A stretch of 45,012 nucleotides of DNA from Dethiobacter alkaliphilus AHT 1. Its GTDB lineage: Bacteria > Bacillota > Dethiobacteria > Dethiobacterales > Dethiobacteraceae. Within the stretch, counting starts at the first letter, position 1, and each line of letters opens with the position of its first letter. Location of the stretch: assembly GCF_000174415.1 (NCBI RefSeq), contig NZ_ACJM01000019.1, positions 1 to 45,012 of the forward strand, in the 5' to 3' direction. Shown in pieces: positions 23,440-30,376 of the stretch. The position numbers were made by a program, and so were the translations under genes. A model generated the notes under the pieces. The model did not search any database. It saw nothing but the letters and a program-made list of their open reading frames with translations, and had not been told where the DNA came from.

Positions 23440-24546
23440 TTATTTGGCATAATCTCCATATTCATCGGAATATATGGCATCCAACTCCACAAACAGGTCG
23501 TAGATTTGCTGTCCGGGAAGACCGTCAGCTTCCGTATCTGCAACCCACTGCTGTGGGATGGGCATGATTTTTTCCAGCCATCTTTGTAATTCGTTCTCTT
23601 CCAGTTCGATAACTTCATGGCCGAAGTCTTCTACGGCAAACTGCTGTCCTTCCACTGTATAATCAGTTCTCAGCTTACCGTACTCCACAACGTATTTCTC
23701 GTTTACCTCGTTAAAAATTTCCTGGACTGAAGGCGGAAGTGAATTCCAGGTTTCCCGGTTCATCACCTTGGCAAAAACCACGTTGTAACCAACAAAAGGT
23801 GTTTTGGTAATGTATTGTGTCACCTCGGCCAGCCTGAAGCCCTCCAGGGTATCGGTGGGGCCCAGAAGCCCGTCCACATTGCCGTTATCCAGCGCCACAT
23901 AGGAATCGGACATGGGCAGGGAGACGGGAGTGCCTCCCAGTGCGGTTATGGCCAGGGCCGAACCACCGGCCGCCCGAATCTGTTGTCCGGACAAATCTTC
24001 CAAATTCCGAATGGGCCGGTTGGTGATAAAGTCGCCGGGGCCCGTTGCCCAGAAGAACATCACTTCCACATCACCGTATTCAGCCTGAAGATCTGCAGAC
24101 TGTTTCCACGCTTCGTGCATGGTTAATGAAGCAACCAAGGCATTGTCATTATTGTAACCCGGCAGCTCCAACCCCATGGTTAAAGGAAACATTCCCATGG
24201 TATACATGGGGGCGGTGGAGCCCAGGTCTGCGGCTCCGGAGGCAACCCCTTCATAAATTTCCGTGGGGCCCAAAAGGGAACCCTGGTAATGGAAATCAAA
24301 ATTTACTGTATGAGGAGTTTCCGCCGCCACGCGCTCTGAAATCTCCTCGGCCCAAACTTCATGGCCCGCTGTTACCTGAAAGTCCACCGCCGGCCAAAAG
24401 GTGGCAAACTGCAGATTCAAATTCTGCGGATTCTCTTCTCCGGCTTCGACATCAGTAGCTTGGCCCTCTTCTCCGCACCCGGCGGCAAACAACAGGACTC
24501 CTATTGTCAAAACAAGTACTAACAACTTAATTTTTCTCTTCAACAT
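23440..24546 (-). CDS. dctP: TRAP transporter substrate-binding lipoprotein (DctP family), second copy
   Basis: A 368-residue binding protein. A signal peptide with lipobox (LLFAAGC, Cys24) anchors it outside the membrane, as expected in a Gram-positive. Family features are QFATFWPAVDF, YQGSLLGPTEIYEGVASGAAD and PTDTLEGFRLAEV. It is the last gene of dctP2-dctQ-dctM-dctP1, about 150 bases after dctM, and is highly similar along its mature part to the first dctP. ATG at 24546 is preceded by GGGGG, which itself directly follows period-8 GTAG repeats (24555-24576) shared with the operon leader. Substrate is probably an organic acid; unproven. Confidence 0.92.
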   Translation of the reverse strand: MLKRKIKLLVLVLTIGVLLFAAGCGEEGQATDVEAGEENPQNLNLQFATFWPAVDFQVTAGHEVWAEEISERVAAETPHTVNFDFHYQGSLLGPTEIYEGVASGAADLGSTAPMYTMGMFPLTMGLELPGYNNDNALVASLTMHEAWKQSADLQAEYGDVEVMFFWATGPGDFITNRPIRNLEDLSGQQIRAAGGSALAITALGGTPVSLPMSDSYVALDNGNVDGLLGPTDTLEGFRLAEVTQYITKTPFVGYNVVFAKVMNRETWNSLPPSVQEIFNEVNEKYVVEYGKLRTDYTVEGQQFAVEDFGHEVIELEENELQRWLEKIMPIPQQWVADTEADGLPGQQIYDLFVELDAIYSDEYGDYAK

Positions 24547-24554
24547 TATACCCC

Positions 24555-24576
24555 CTACCGTTTTACCGTTCTACTC
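24555..24576 (-). promoter_or_regulatory. Period-8 GTAG repeats abutting the dctP1 ribosome binding site
   Basis: On the plus strand CTACCGTT, TTACCGTT and CTACTC begin at 24555, 24563 and 24571, exactly 8 bases apart. On the mRNA this is GTAGAACG-GTAAAACG-GTAGGGGG, running into the ribosome binding site. The same octamers occur in the operon leader at 27772-27851. There is no other gene in the ~150-base space before dctM. Confidence 0.6.
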
Positions 24577-24696
24577 AAAAATAATACTGCCTGCAACGCA
24601 CTACCTGAACTGCTGACTTTTGTTGACCTGCACCTCCTCTTGATGTTTTGCTTTTAATGTTTTGACCTATAAAACCATCTTTTCACTGGCAGCCCG

Positions 24697-25992
24697 TTAC
24701 AAAGCGTTGGGCAAAAACAGGGCAACCTGAGGAAAAGCCGTCAGAATGGCAATACAGACAAAAATTGCAAACAGATAGGGCCAGACCCCTCTGAATATGC
24801 TCATAACCGGAGTTTCCCTGTCCACCCCGGCAACCACGTACACATTGGCGCCCACCGGTGGAGTGATTACCCCCATCCCTAAGGCCAGTACGATAATAAC
24901 ACCAAACCAGACAGGGTCGAATCCCAGGTTTATGGCAACGGGGTAAAAGATGGGTACCGTCAGCAAAATCAACGCCAAAGCATCGATGAAGCAGCCCAGG
25001 ATCAGGTAAATGACCAGAATAATAGCCAAGATGGCCACCGGGGGCAGAGGAAGCTCCACCGCCCAGCTTGCCAGGCCGGCGGGAAGTCCGGTGATGGCCA
25101 GAAAACGGCCGTATACCGCTGCTCCCGCCACCAAAAACATAATCATGGCCGAAATGCGTACCGAATCGTTTAAGGAATCAAGAAACCCCTGCCACGTAAG
25201 ACGTCGTCTGAGCAGAGCCACCATCAGTGTGGAAAACGCTCCCACCGCTCCCGCTTCCGTTGGCGTGAAATAACCGGCAAACAAGCCCCCAATGACGGCA
25301 ATGAAAATGATAATAACCTCTACACCGCCGCTAACAACGGCTTTGAGTTTTTCACCCAAGGGAGCAGCGGTGCCGGGAGGAGCCAGGTCGGGATTGCGGG
25401 AGGCCTGGACATAAGCTACCAGCATAAATAACGCCATTAATAACAACCCTGGGAAAATACCGGCCAAAAAAAGCTTTTCAATGGACTGACCGGAGGCAAT
25501 GCCATAAAGAATGAAAATCACACTGGGCGGAATCATGACACCCAGTATGGCGCCGGATGCCACGGTGGCCGTAGCAAAGGAACGGTCGTAAGAGTACTTT
25601 TTCATCTCCGGCAGGGCAACGGCGCTCATGGTTGCAGCAGTTGCGGTGGTGGAGCCGCAAATTGCACCAAAAGCTGTGCAGGCTCCAATGGTGGCAATGG
25701 CCAGGCCTCCCTTGGATCTGCCCATCAGTTTATAGGTTGCGTCATAAATCCGGGAACTTAACCCGGCATGATAGGCAATGTAGCCCATCCAGACAAACAG
25801 TGGAATAACAATTAGCGAATAAGAAGCAAAGGTGTTATACATGGTCTGGACCGAAATTGAGAACATGGCCGCCGGGGTGGTTAGATAAGCATATCCGGCC
25901 ATTCCCACCACCAGCATCACGTAAGCCACAGGCATGCCGGCAAAGAGAAGTATAAAGATGACAAGAATTGAAATAATGTCAATTAGCGCCAT
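24697..25992 (-). CDS. dctM: TRAP transporter large permease (DctM)
   Basis: A 431-residue membrane protein with about 12 helices, the channel-forming subunit of a TRAP (tripartite, Na+ or H+ driven) uptake system. Family motifs include MPVAYVMLVVGMAGY, GSTTATAATMSAVALPEMKKYSYDR, PPSVIFILYGI, GYFTPTEAGAVGAF and ITPPVGANVYVVAGV. ATG at 25992 follows AAGGGGA; GTG at 26001 would sit on the site. It overlaps the dctQ stop by 14 bases, so the two are translationally coupled. Confidence 0.94.
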   Translation of the reverse strand: MALIDIISILVIFILLFAGMPVAYVMLVVGMAGYAYLTTPAAMFSISVQTMYNTFASYSLIVIPLFVWMGYIAYHAGLSSRIYDATYKLMGRSKGGLAIATIGACTAFGAICGSTTATAATMSAVALPEMKKYSYDRSFATATVASGAILGVMIPPSVIFILYGIASGQSIEKLFLAGIFPGLLLMALFMLVAYVQASRNPDLAPPGTAAPLGEKLKAVVSGGVEVIIIFIAVIGGLFAGYFTPTEAGAVGAFSTLMVALLRRRLTWQGFLDSLNDSVRISAMIMFLVAGAAVYGRFLAITGLPAGLASWAVELPLPPVAILAIILVIYLILGCFIDALALILLTVPIFYPVAINLGFDPVWFGVIIVLALGMGVITPPVGANVYVVAGVDRETPVMSIFRGVWPYLFAIFVCIAILTAFPQVALFLPNAL

Positions 25993-26485
25993 TGCTTTCA
26001 CTCCCCTTTACCGCGATAATTGCTGCTTTGAGAAAATCCAAAAGAAGTACCAACCCCAACATGGCAAAACCTACCGCCACCAGATAAATGGATGGCGCAA
26101 TGGGCAAACGCAAGAGCCCGGTGGAGTAGCCCCGTTCCATCATTCTGCCGGCGTACACAAATGTTTCCCGGGCCAGAAGATAAATAAAGAAAAGGGCAAT
26201 GGCATTAACCACCAGATCCACAATGGCCTGAATGCGCGGCGGAAAGCGCTCCACCAACACCCCAACCATGATATGGCCTTTATTTATTGCTGTATAAGCT
26301 ACCGCCATAGCCAGCAGTATGGCCCCGGACATCTCCACAAGCTCCACAGTTCCTGGGATAGGACTCCATATCCGCCGCGAAACCACATTGGCAACCACGA
26401 TAATCACGGTAAAAACCAACGCAATCTGGGAGACCTGTGCTGTTCTCAGGGTCAGTGCTTTAACGAATTTCTCAATCTTTTCCAC
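25979..26485 (-). CDS. dctQ: TRAP transporter small permease (DctQ)
   Basis: A 168-residue protein with four helices, the small membrane subunit that pairs with DctM. Features are VVANVVSRRIWSPIPGTVELVEMSGAILLAMAVAYT, where the RRIW/GTVELVE pattern is typical of DctQ, and a conserved KGHI between helices. GTG at 26485 follows GAGGGGG. It lies 39 bases after the first dctP and overlaps dctM. Confidence 0.93.
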   Translation of the reverse strand: MEKIEKFVKALTLRTAQVSQIALVFTVIIVVANVVSRRIWSPIPGTVELVEMSGAILLAMAVAYTAINKGHIMVGVLVERFPPRIQAIVDLVVNAIALFFIYLLARETFVYAGRMMERGYSTGLLRLPIAPSIYLVAVGFAMLGLVLLLDFLKAAIIAVKGSESNGAN

Positions 26486-26524
26486 AAATATTGCCCCCTC
26501 TCATACCAAACTGGCTACCGTCAC

Positions 26525-27622
26525 TTATCTGCCGTAATCCCCGTATTCTTCTGAGAATCGGGCATCCAGTTCTATAAACAGGTCATAGGTTTCCTGACCG
26601 GGCAGGCCGTCCGCTTCAGTATCTGCCACCCACTGTCGGGGAATAGGTAGAATTTTTTCCATCCATCTTTCCCGTTCATCCGCTTCCAGTTCAATAACTT
26701 CATGACCAAACTCTGTTTCGGCAAATTGCTGCCCTTCCGCGGTATAATCGGTAAACAGCTTGCCGTACTCCACAATGTACTTTTCATTAACTTCGTTAAA
26801 TATTTCCTGTACAGAAGGCGGAAAGGAGTTCCAGGTATCCTGATTCATCACCTTGGCAAAAACAACGTTATAACCCACAAAAGGCGTTTTGGTGATATAT
26901 TGCGTCACTTCTGCCAACCTGAAGCCATCCAGGGTATCGGTTGGTCCCAGGATACCGTCCACATTGCCGTTGTCCAGCGCCACATAAGCATCGGACATGG
27001 GCAGGGAAACGGGAGTGCCACCCAGCTCGGTAATGGCCATGGCGGAACCGCCGGCAGCCCGGATTTGCTGTCCCGACAAGTCTTCCAACTCCCGAATGGG
27101 TTTATTGGTAATAAAGTCGCCGGGACCCGTTGCCCACAGGAACATCACTTCCACATCTTCGTATTCCGCCTGTAAATGGGGAGATTGTTTCCAGGCTTCA
27201 TACATGGTTAATGAGGCTACCAACGCATTATCATTGTTGTAACCCGGCAGCTCCAACCCCATGGTCAGAGGGAACATTCCCATGGTATACATGGGTGCGG
27301 TGGAACCGATATCGGCAGCACCGGAAGCAACACCTTCATAGATTTCAGTGGGTCCTAAAAGAGAACCCTGGTAGTGAAAATCAAAATTTATTGTATGGGG
27401 GGTTTCTGCTGCCACTCGCTGGGAAATTTCCTCTGCCCAGACCTTGTGGCCACCCTCCACCTGAAAATGAACAGACGGCCAAAAGGTTGCAAACTGCAGG
27501 TTCCAACTCTGCGGCTTCTCTTCGCCGTCTTCCACGCCGGTTGCCTCTCCGGTATCTGCGCATCCTGCGGCAAACACAATAAGCGCTAAGATAAATACAA
27601 TAAGTAAAAGCCTATTCTTCAT
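26525..27622 (-). CDS. dctP: TRAP transporter substrate-binding lipoprotein (DctP family), first copy
   Basis: A 365-residue binding lipoprotein (VFAAGC, Cys21). The mature sequence is nearly collinear with the other dctP: both have STAPMYTMGMFPLTMGLELP, GPGDFITN and ETWNS/DTWNS-PPSVQEIFNEVNEKY. ATG at 27622 follows GGGAGG; the upstream in-frame ATG at 27649 is rejected. It is the first gene of the TRAP operon and is preceded by a leader of about 245 bases with a sigma-A promoter, GTAG octamers and two terminators. Expression is therefore probably controlled after initiation. Two binding proteins for one permease suggest different affinities or ligands. Confidence 0.92.
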   Translation of the reverse strand: MKNRLLLIVFILALIVFAAGCADTGEATGVEDGEEKPQSWNLQFATFWPSVHFQVEGGHKVWAEEISQRVAAETPHTINFDFHYQGSLLGPTEIYEGVASGAADIGSTAPMYTMGMFPLTMGLELPGYNNDNALVASLTMYEAWKQSPHLQAEYEDVEVMFLWATGPGDFITNKPIRELEDLSGQQIRAAGGSAMAITELGGTPVSLPMSDAYVALDNGNVDGILGPTDTLDGFRLAEVTQYITKTPFVGYNVVFAKVMNQDTWNSFPPSVQEIFNEVNEKYIVEYGKLFTDYTAEGQQFAETEFGHEVIELEADERERWMEKILPIPRQWVADTEADGLPGQETYDLFIELDARFSEEYGDYGR

Positions 27623-27704
27623 TATCAGACCTCCCAAATGTAAAATCATCGCATCTTTTACCAGATAGGTCTATTTCTAACTTCCATCAATCAAAAAGTG
27701 CATA

Positions 27705-27729
27705 CAAAAAGCCTCCTTTAGGAAGGAGG
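27705..27729 (-). terminator. Second leader terminator upstream of dctP2
   Basis: A 7-base stem CCTCCTT/AAGGAGG (27712-27718 with 27723-27729), 4-base loop, then a short T run on the minus strand. It lies about 85 bases before the dctP2 start, inside the transcribed leader. Confidence 0.75.
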
Positions 27730-27734
27730 GCAGC

Positions 27735-27756
27735 AAAAAAACGCCCGTAGGGCGCC
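27735..27756 (-). terminator. First leader terminator upstream of dctP2
   Basis: A 5-base GC stem CGCCC/GGGCG (27742-27746 with 27750-27754) with a GTA-type triloop, followed on the minus strand by seven T. It lies 3' of the octamer array and 5' of the second terminator, so read-through must be allowed for dctP2 to be expressed. Confidence 0.75.
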
Positions 27757-27771
27757 AGTTTGTGCTATCCC

Positions 27772-27851
27772 CTACCGTTCTACTGTTCTACCCGATTAAA
27801 AAAAAAGTCAAACTCTACCATACTACGCTGCTACCGTTTTACAAAACTACC
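27772..27851 (-). repeat. Two arrays of period-8 GTAG octamers in the TRAP operon leader
   Basis: On the plus strand CTACC/CTAC/TTAC units start at 27815, 27823, 27831, 27839 and 27847, and at 27772, 27780 and 27788, every 8 bases. On the mRNA these are GTAG/GTAA tetramers with 4-base spacers, starting about 16 bases after the predicted transcription start. A T-rich spacer separates the two arrays. Confidence 0.7.
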
Positions 27852-27873
27852 ATGAACCTTTTGAATTATTTTA

Positions 27874-27902
27874 ATATTAAATCGATTCCTTCCCAATGTC
27901 AA
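27874..27902 (-). promoter_or_regulatory. Sigma-A promoter of the TRAP operon
   Basis: On the minus strand TTGACA (27902-27897), a 17-base spacer, and TAATAT (27879-27874). Transcription should start near 27867, just before the octamer arrays. Confidence 0.85.
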
Positions 27903-27939
27903 GCTTTTCACAGATATCCACTGATTTTGTCCCCAAAAT

Positions 27940-27967
27940 AATGCCCCCGCCAAAAGGCGGGGGCATT
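27940..27967 (-). terminator. Terminator of the sigma/anti-sigma operon
   Basis: A 12-base perfect stem (27940-27951 with 27956-27967) with an AAAA loop (TTTT on the transcript), followed by ATTTT on the minus strand. Confidence 0.85.
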
Positions 27968-27980
27968 GGAGTCAAAGCTA

Positions 27981-28745
27981 CTAAAGTTCAGGGTTTTCAA
28001 CTATATAAAACTCTTTGAGCATCTCTTCAAAGCGTTGGCCATGGCCTTCTTCTGCTTCCAGGAAATAACGCTGGGTGATGATGAAACTGCCTTCCTGCCC
28101 GTTGCTTACCACATAAGTTTTTATTACCGGGCTATCCCACTCGCTGCCTGTATAACCGTTGACTACCCAACCGGATACCGGACTATCCACCTTTGCCGGA
28201 GCTGAGACATTTTCAAACTCTTCCTGCAGAGAGCCTTCAAGTTCTTTGATAAGTTCTTCCGGACTTACATCTGCCGCCTGCTTAATTTCCATAGATACCT
28301 CAGGATAGATGTCGGGTAGAGCTTCTGTGGGTTTAATCATATCACTTTCATCGCCGCCCACCAGCTGATACCGCTCTTCGTCCACATAGATGACATAGGC
28401 TGATTCGCTGCCTTCATTCAACTGTAAATTAGTATCCTCTTGTTGCCCCTCAATGGTTTGGACAATGTCTCTTTCAGGCTGAAACATCTCTCTTACCTGA
28501 TTTATTAAGGCGTGCCCTGTTTCCGTTTGTGCTCCTATGAAAAGAAGCCCGACAACTGCTGCAGTTACAGCGAATTTCAGAAACCGATTTTGCTTTTTTA
28601 TCATAACCATCTCTCCCTGTTCCTTTTTAGAGAATAATTCACTGTCAATATTGCTCCAGATTTCATCTTTTAGCTCAGCGGAAACTTCGCTGTTGCTCAT
28701 AAGTGTTTCGGTGATTTTTTTCTCTGCAAATTTGTTAGTATCCAC
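27981..28745 (-). CDS. Membrane anti-sigma factor, partner of the ECF sigma factor
   Basis: A 254-residue protein with a cytoplasmic N-terminal part (1-55, rich in charged helices), one membrane helix near 57-74 (FLKFAVTAAVVGLLFIGA), and an extracytoplasmic domain rich in acidic residues ending EEGHGQRFEEMLKEFYIVENPEL. This is the layout of Firmicute anti-sigma factors that release their sigma on an external signal. GTG at 28745 follows AAGGAGG and overlaps the sigma stop by 11 bases. I do not recognise the sensor domain. Assignment rests on topology and gene order. Confidence 0.75.
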   Translation of the reverse strand: MDTNKFAEKKITETLMSNSEVSAELKDEIWSNIDSELFSKKEQGEMVMIKKQNRFLKFAVTAAVVGLLFIGAQTETGHALINQVREMFQPERDIVQTIEGQQEDTNLQLNEGSESAYVIYVDEERYQLVGGDESDMIKPTEALPDIYPEVSMEIKQAADVSPEELIKELEGSLQEEFENVSAPAKVDSPVSGWVVNGYTGSEWDSPVIKTYVVSNGQEGSFIITQRYFLEAEEGHGQRFEEMLKEFYIVENPEL

Positions 28746-29274
28746 AGCGAGAACCTCCTTCACAGTCTTCTTTGAGCCTGCTCTTTAGCAGGTCCCTTCC
28801 TTTATATAACCTGGTTTTCACCGTGTTTTGGTTTAATACTAAGGTTTCTGCAATCTCTTTTTCCGACAGGCCCTGCAAATACTTTAATATGATTGGGATT
28901 CGGTAAAGATCCTTTAATGACTGAATTGCTTCGTATAAATCACTATAATCTTCCTCAGTCTTGGCCGCCAATTTGTACTCTTCATCATCCATGGGTTTGT
29001 TTAAGTTAAGGATTTTAGACTCCTTTTTCATCAAACGGTTACACTCATTGGTCAGAATCCGGTAAAACCAAGGCTGAAAAGCTTTATTTACATCAAAGCT
29101 GTGCCTGTTCTTATAGATTCGGATAAATGTTTCCTGTACCGCATCTTTGGCTATTTCTTCGTTCTTTGTAATGACCACCGCTGTTCTTAAAGTACTGTCT
29201 ATCAGCAGATTATAAAGTTCCTGAAAAGACTTCTTGTCGCCGGCCATAAACAATTGCTTCAATTCCTGATCCAT
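28735..29274 (-). CDS. ECF-type RNA polymerase sigma factor
   Basis: A 179-residue group IV sigma factor. Region 2 is at ~10-75 (FQELYNLLIDSTLRTAVVITKNEEIAKDAVQETFIRIYKNRHSF, with FQPWFYRILTNECN). Region 4 is at ~115-165 (YRIPIILKYLQGLSEKEIAETLVLNQNTVKTRLYKGRDLLKSRL). It redirects RNA polymerase to stress promoters. ATG at 29274 follows AAAGGAGG. The anti-sigma gene overlaps its 3' end, so the pair is co-translated. An AACCTT motif about 60 bases upstream hints at self-regulation, but I could not complete the promoter. Confidence 0.92.
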   Translation of the reverse strand: MDQELKQLFMAGDKKSFQELYNLLIDSTLRTAVVITKNEEIAKDAVQETFIRIYKNRHSFDVNKAFQPWFYRILTNECNRLMKKESKILNLNKPMDDEEYKLAAKTEEDYSDLYEAIQSLKDLYRIPIILKYLQGLSEKEIAETLVLNQNTVKTRLYKGRDLLKSRLKEDCEGGSRCGY

Positions 29275-29406
29275 CCCAATCCTCCTTTCCTTTCATCACC
29301 CGGGTGCTGCCTTCACTATTAATACCCTCACAGAAGGTTAAAAGTTTTCTCTTTTAATGATATTTTCGCTGATTTGGGACTGTCTCCTGTTTGTGTTAAA
29401 CACATA

Positions 29407-29447
29407 AAAAACAGGTAAAGCTGTAGTGGCTCTACCTGTTTTCTTTT
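29407..29447 (-). terminator. Terminator at the end of the HigBA-type module
   Basis: AAAACAGGTA-type stem (29409-29420 with 29430-29442) with a bulge, followed by a T run on the minus strand. It overlaps the last codons of the antitoxin gene. Confidence 0.75.
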
Positions 29448-29772
29448 TTATTCTGTGACAATTCTTTTTTTGTCACATAGGGCGCCTGTTTTTCAACCAC
29501 ATTTAGCTCCAGATCCAGGCCATTTAGTATTTTTATAAACCCAGTCAGCGTAGGAATATGTTTTTCACGTTCAAGCCTGGAAATAACCTGCTGCTTCACA
29601 CCTACTTTTTCAGCCAACTCCCGCTGTGTCAGGTTCTTTTCCTTTCGAACACTGACAATCTTGCGGATTAACTCATACTCCTGCTTTACTTCGTCATAGG
29701 CCTCTGCAAAAAGCGGGTCTTTCTGTTTTTTTCTTCTACTATCTTTTTTGTATCTATCTTTTTAAACGGCAT
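29432..29772 (-). pseudogene. HigA/XRE-type antitoxin, frameshifted by one missing A
   Basis: ATG at 29772 after AGAGGGTGAT opens MPFKKIDTKKIVEEK, the usual start of this antitoxin family, but the frame then ends. The body of the protein (KDPLFAEAYDEVKQEYELIRK, then a helix-turn-helix NLTQRELAEKVGVKQQVISRLE) is in the next frame. One extra A in the seven-A run (29726-29732) restores a continuous ~113-residue protein. The helix-turn-helix should bind the operator upstream of the toxin gene. It follows the toxin gene by 20 bases, the toxin-first order of HigBA. If the frameshift is real, a toxin would lack its full antitoxin, so a sequence error is quite likely. Confidence 0.75.
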
Positions 29773-29792
29773 AAAAATCACCCTCTTTAACT

Positions 29793-30119
29793 TTACTTCA
29801 GAATCTCTTTACTTCTTTTCTTTGCTGTTTCTAGCTCAAACTTCTCTGCTTTCCCTTTTTGTTTTTTACAGGCATGCAACAGGTAAATATTATCTATATC
29901 TATCAGAATATACATAATCCGGTTATGCCTGCGAAATTTTATTTCCCATAGTTTACCCTCGAGTTGCCTGGTATTTAATGATTGCAGAAAAGGAACCCCT
30001 TCGTATTCTAATCTCTCAATAATATAATAACCTTCGGCACTTTCTCCACGGGGAAGGTTGTCGAGATATTCTCTTATTATATCTTTTCCGCCCAAAGTTG
30101 TGTATGTATACACATTCAT
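29793..30119 (-). CDS. HigB/RelE-type toxin (Gp49-like mRNA interferase)
   Basis: A 108-residue basic protein of the phage Gp49-like/HigB group. Visible features are REYLDNLPRGESAEGYYIIERLEYEG, the conserved LEGKLWEIKFRRHNRIMYILID and HACKKQKGKAEKFELETAKKRSKEIL. These toxins cut mRNA on ribosomes. ATG at 30119 follows GAGGT; the frame from 30164 would extend into the promoter. It is the first gene of the module, with an operator-overlapped promoter just upstream. Confidence 0.88.
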   Translation of the reverse strand: MNVYTYTTLGGKDIIREYLDNLPRGESAEGYYIIERLEYEGVPFLQSLNTRQLEGKLWEIKFRRHNRIMYILIDIDNIYLLHACKKQKGKAEKFELETAKKRSKEILK

Positions 30120-30150
30120 TTTTAAAAACCTCACACTGCTCATTAACCTA

Positions 30151-30182
30151 ATTATACAACACATTTGTTGTATTTACAACAA
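30151..30182 (-). promoter_or_regulatory. Promoter and operators of the HigBA-type module
   Basis: On the minus strand TTGTAA, a 17-base spacer and TATAAT (30156-30151). Two overlapping palindromes cover it, TTGTTGTAAATACAACAA (30182-30165) and ACAACA-N4-TGTTGT. This suits autorepression by the antitoxin. Confidence 0.75.
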
Positions 30183-30376
30183 TCTCCTTGTCCACTGCTT
30201 AAATACCTGAATCCTTTTTCATATGGGAATTTGCGCAACCATGTAAAAAGTGTGGAACCACAGTTTTATAGCCCTTACTAATTCTGTGTTTTTTAAAGTT
30301 TCCTGTATCTGTTAAGCTTAATGTCATTTAATAACAGCATATTTGGTGTACCCTAAAGCCAAGGAGGTTGATAGGG

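Noticed and set aside
27600-27980. T-box or other known riboswitch in the TRAP leader
   Set aside because: No T-box sequence (TGGNACCGCG) or recognised aptamer core is present; the leader features are the octamers and the two terminators.
28735-29400. ECF autoregulated promoter upstream of the sigma gene
   Set aside because: An AACCTT motif is visible but a matching -10 could not be fixed at the right distance.
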